From assembly GCA_028818995.1 (NCBI GenBank), contig JAPPMR010000668.1:1-7728 (forward strand): a stretch of 7,728 bases of DNA, written 5' to 3'. This DNA is from Candidatus Poribacteria bacterium (GTDB taxonomy: Bacteria; Poribacteria; WGA-4E; WGA-3G). The position numbers and the translations under genes were made by a program. Below are positions 5,527 through 7,728 of the stretch, piece by piece (the stretch's first letter is position 1; the number at the start of each line of letters is the position of its first letter). The notes beneath the pieces were generated by a model. It was given only the letters and a program-made list of their open reading frames with translations. It did no database searches and had not been told where the DNA came from.

Positions 5527-7209
5527 TCATGGTGATAAATCAACTTCCCAGCCATGTAAAGGTGGATACAAATATATGTCAGGTTTTTGGATTAATGCCA
5601 TCATTGGAAACAAAAAACTTATATGCGAGCCTTCAGTTAATTCTGGATCCAGTTCTTTTGCCTTATTAAAGTCTTCATTTGCTTTTTCAGCGTTACCTAT
5701 TTTAAGATAAGCATCATAGCGATTGTAAAATGCTGCAACTGCCCATTTGTTACAATCGACTTCACCCTCATGTATGTTCTCAAGATGAGTCCTTAAAATT
5801 TTTATCGTCTCATTGAAGTCTTCAATAGCCTTTCCATGTTCACCTATTTTTGCATAAAAATGACCACGACAGAGGTAGGTTGCAAAATTAGACTTAAACA
5901 TCGTAGTGACTAACTTGTCGTAGCATTTGATAGCGTTTTCACGTTCGTTTATTTTAGTGTAAATCGCACTGAGATTCAAGTAAGGTAAAAAGCAATTTTC
6001 GTCCAATTGCATCGCCTCTTCAAAGCAGGCAATAGCTTGATCATCTTCATCATTTTTCACATAGACATTTCCGAGGCTATTGTATAATGTACAGCCTATT
6101 TTGTAAGTATCCTGTGAATGTCGCCCACTAAAACGATCTTGGAAATCTGGTAAAAGACTTATTGCATGGTTTAAAATCTCTATTGCTTTATTATATTCTT
6201 CAATTTGTGCATAAGCATTACCCAGACTCATATGTATTCGCGGCAATACTATATTATCACGTGGTATTTGTACTTGATCTGCCTTTTCAAAGTCAGCAAT
6301 AGCCTGTTCATAGTCACCAGTTTTCGCGTAAACATTACCACGGCTAAGATAGGATTTGGCATTATATTGGCTCAATTCCACTGCCTCTGTAAAGTTTTCA
6401 ATAGCTAATTCGTAGTCATCTTTATACGCACGGGCAACACCGAGTCCTTGATAGGCTGCGGCGTAATGTGAGTCCAATTTAATTGCCTCATCAAATTTTT
6501 TGATAGCCAGATCGTATTGTCTATTAAGAATCCAGGCATTACCCTGAAGGTAACAGGACGTAGCCTCTAAGTAAACGCTTTGTAGTCTAATAGCACCAGA
6601 AAAATCTCTATAAATAGTTTCAACAGATATACCGTGATGCTTATGCAGAAATTGCAGGATATCACGTTTGAGATTTTTCGGAATGTTTACTTCAAGGACT
6701 CCTTCTTGCTTAATGTCAATAAAGCCTTCCGAAGGAATAACGAATATACTTTTCTGAGCGATAACGCGATTATTTGAAGTCTCAAGATGCCTAATTTCAC
6801 AATAACCTTTTGCTCCGGGAAAATTTACTTTATCCTGTTCTAAGACAATGATCCTGCCGTTTTTGTCAGAAGAACCGTGGCAAGCAAAGAAGAGAGCAAT
6901 TAAGTAATCGCTTGTAAAATCTATGCGGTTAGTAAGTCCTCCATAGTGTTGTATCATATCAGCGAATTCTGCTTCTTCTCTTTCGTCACTAAATCTTCTG
7001 AATTTTCTCAGAGACTGCTCCAGCAAACGCTTAATACCAGCAGGATAAACGATTGGTAAATTGTTATCACGACAGAACCGGTAAAGGTTTGAGGATACGT
7101 CCTTATAGTGTTCGGACTCACCTCGGTAGATATAGGCACCAACCGGCTGGCTTTCTACTATCTCACGAATCTCGTTAAGTTTTTCTAAAACAGCATTGAA
7201 ATTGTTCAT
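5527..7209 (-). CDS. FRG domain protein with C-terminal TPR array
   Basis: The product is 560 residues with no signal peptide, so probably cytoplasmic. An FRG domain (PF08867, named for a conserved Phe-Arg-Gly motif) fills about residues 20-207. The arginine-glycine motif appears as IYRGE (27-31). The signature core is QHYGGLTNRIDFTSD (87-101) followed by LIALFFAC (103-110), and HHGISVETIYRDFSGAIRLQ (191-210) is the typical C-terminal block. To my knowledge the domain has no settled biochemical activity. About eight TPRs follow, starting near 216, 250, 284, 323, 372, 407, 441 and 490; they form an alpha-superhelix that usually binds proteins. The extra residues before units 4, 5 and 8 break the regular 34-residue spacing. 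The C-terminus carries KPDIYLYP (542-549) and stops 11 residues later. The ATG overlaps the upstream TPR gene's stop (ATGA), with no strong ribosome binding site, implying translational coupling. The FRG domain call is firm; the role is unknown. Confidence 0.95.
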   Translation of the reverse strand: MNNFNAVLEKLNEIREIVESQPVGAYIYRGESEHYKDVSSNLYRFCRDNNLPIVYPAGIKRLLEQSLRKFRRFSDEREEAEFADMIQHYGGLTNRIDFTSDYLIALFFACHGSSDKNGRIIVLEQDKVNFPGAKGYCEIRHLETSNNRVIAQKSIFVIPSEGFIDIKQEGVLEVNIPKNLKRDILQFLHKHHGISVETIYRDFSGAIRLQSVYLEATSCYLQGNAWILNRQYDLAIKKFDEAIKLDSHYAAAYQGLGVARAYKDDYELAIENFTEAVELSQYNAKSYLSRGNVYAKTGDYEQAIADFEKADQVQIPRDNIVLPRIHMSLGNAYAQIEEYNKAIEILNHAISLLPDFQDRFSGRHSQDTYKIGCTLYNSLGNVYVKNDEDDQAIACFEEAMQLDENCFLPYLNLSAIYTKINERENAIKCYDKLVTTMFKSNFATYLCRGHFYAKIGEHGKAIEDFNETIKILRTHLENIHEGEVDCNKWAVAAFYNRYDAYLKIGNAEKANEDFNKAKELDPELTEGSHISFLFPMMALIQKPDIYLYPPLHGWEVDLSP

Positions 7210-7728
7210 TTTCGTCTTATCAGAAAAGTATTGATCAACCGAAGTTTTTTCTCAGCCGCATCCTTAAGAAGTGTGTCACCAGTTTTTTCTGAAAGTCTCA
7301 ACGCAGTTCCGAAATCCTGCTTTGCCTCCAAAGCGCGACCCATGCGGTACTTTGCATTGCCTCGCCAATAATAAACATCAGCATCATCAGGTTTTAGTCG
7401 GATAGCTATATTATAGTCTGATATCGCGGCAGAGTATTGCTTTAGGTCATATTTTGCGTTTCCACGACTGTAATATGCCCCAGCATAGTTAGGTTTTAGT
7501 CGGATTGCAATGTCATAATCTACGATAGCCTCAAAGTGTTTTGCTAGTTTTCCCTTCGCGTTTCCGCGATTATTGTATGCATTAGCATCATCAGGTTTTA
7601 GTCGGATTGCAATATCATAGTCTAATATAGCAGCAGAATATTGTTTCAAGTGGTACTTCGCGTTTCCACGATCAATGTATGCCTCGGTATAATCTGGTTT
7701 TAGTCGGATTGCAATGTCATAATCAGAA
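7206..7728 (-). CDS. TPR repeat protein, 5' part missing at window edge
   Basis: The frame is open to the right edge, so 173 residues of the C-terminal end are visible. A start at 7649 would be a TTG in the middle of a TPR and is not real. After a partial repeat (1-14) come four complete 34-residue TPRs at 15-48, 49-82, 83-116 and 117-150, then a short charged helix (151-173). The consensus is (N/D)AYxxRGNAKYxLKQYSAAI then xDYDIAIRLKPDDA, with the canonical TPR pattern of small and aromatic residues. TPR arrays act as protein-binding scaffolds; no enzyme domain is visible, but one could lie in the missing N-terminal part. The stop (7208-7206) overlaps the FRG-TPR start by 4 bases, so the two are probably made together and may work as partners. 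Repeat units are nearly identical in DNA, which suggests recent duplication. Confidence 0.93.
   Translation of the reverse strand, partial: SDYDIAIRLKPDYTEAYIDRGNAKYHLKQYSAAILDYDIAIRLKPDDANAYNNRGNAKGKLAKHFEAIVDYDIAIRLKPNYAGAYYSRGNAKYDLKQYSAAISDYNIAIRLKPDDADVYYWRGNAKYRMGRALEAKQDFGTALRLSEKTGDTLLKDAAEKKLRLINTFLIRRK
7390..7728 (-). repeat. 102-base tandem DNA repeats encoding 34-residue TPRs
   Basis: The plus-strand sequence GGTTTTAGTCGGAT recurs at 7390, 7492, 7594 and 7696, a period of exactly 102 bases (34 codons). The last copy is cut by the window edge. A second conserved block, GCGTTTCC(A/G)CGA, recurs once per full unit in the same phase. The three later copies share the longer run GGATTGCAAT, while the copy at 7390 has diverged (GGATAGCTAT). 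The array is inside the TPR coding region and continues off the right edge. Confidence 0.92.

Noticed and set aside
5360..5710. Plus-strand open frames across the lipoprotein and FRG-TPR junction (5360-5710, 5469-5669) and 6205-6408
   Set aside because: They lie opposite genes with clear lipobox, FRG and TPR features, and their products show no recognisable pattern.
7206..7649. A 147-residue TPR gene starting at 7649
   Set aside because: The codon at 7649 is TTG inside a TPR unit, and the frame stays open with in-register TPR sequence to the window edge. It is annotated instead as a gene running off the edge.
7390..7728. Regular direct repeats as a CRISPR array
   Set aside because: The 102-base period is a multiple of three, the whole unit is conserved rather than having unique spacers, and it encodes TPRs in frame.

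Overview
The window is a bacterial chromosomal segment of moderate, slightly AT-leaning composition. It holds seven protein-coding genes in two blocks that converge near position 5080. No tRNA, rRNA, CRISPR array, insertion sequence or integrase was seen. My best guess at the source is an uncultured, TPR-rich bacterium of the Candidatus Poribacteria kind. This rests only on remembered resemblance of DnaE, the aldo/keto reductase and the 'RGNAK...DYDIAIRLKP' type of TPR, and on two small proteins that also recall cyanobacterial families. It is an inference, not a demonstrated assignment.

Plus-strand block (1-5069). A perfect extended -10 promoter precedes dnaE, the replicative DNA polymerase III alpha subunit (1177 aa). 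DnaE looks complete: PHP domain with a full set of nine metal ligands, three catalytic aspartates, an internal clamp-binding motif and an OB fold. An aldo/keto reductase with an intact catalytic tetrad follows, behind its own strong ribosome binding site and a plausible promoter. Next come two tightly packed small genes (78 aa basic, 80 aa acidic; 2 bases apart) of unknown function.

Minus-strand block (7728-5098). Reading leftwards, the right edge cuts a gene made of near-perfect 34-residue TPRs. Its stop overlaps the start of the next gene (ATGA). That gene encodes an FRG domain fused to about eight TPRs (560 aa). After 21 bases comes a 135-aa lipoprotein with a DUF4377-like domain. The overlap and short gap argue for one operon. 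The promoter lies beyond the right edge.

The dnaE and aldo/keto reductase region is ordinary housekeeping and metabolism. The interesting part is the minus-strand TPR / FRG-TPR / DUF4377 lipoprotein cluster, whose joint function I cannot name, and secondarily the small basic/acidic gene pair. There is no gene-free stretch longer than 300 bases; the longest is the 120-base leader before dnaE.
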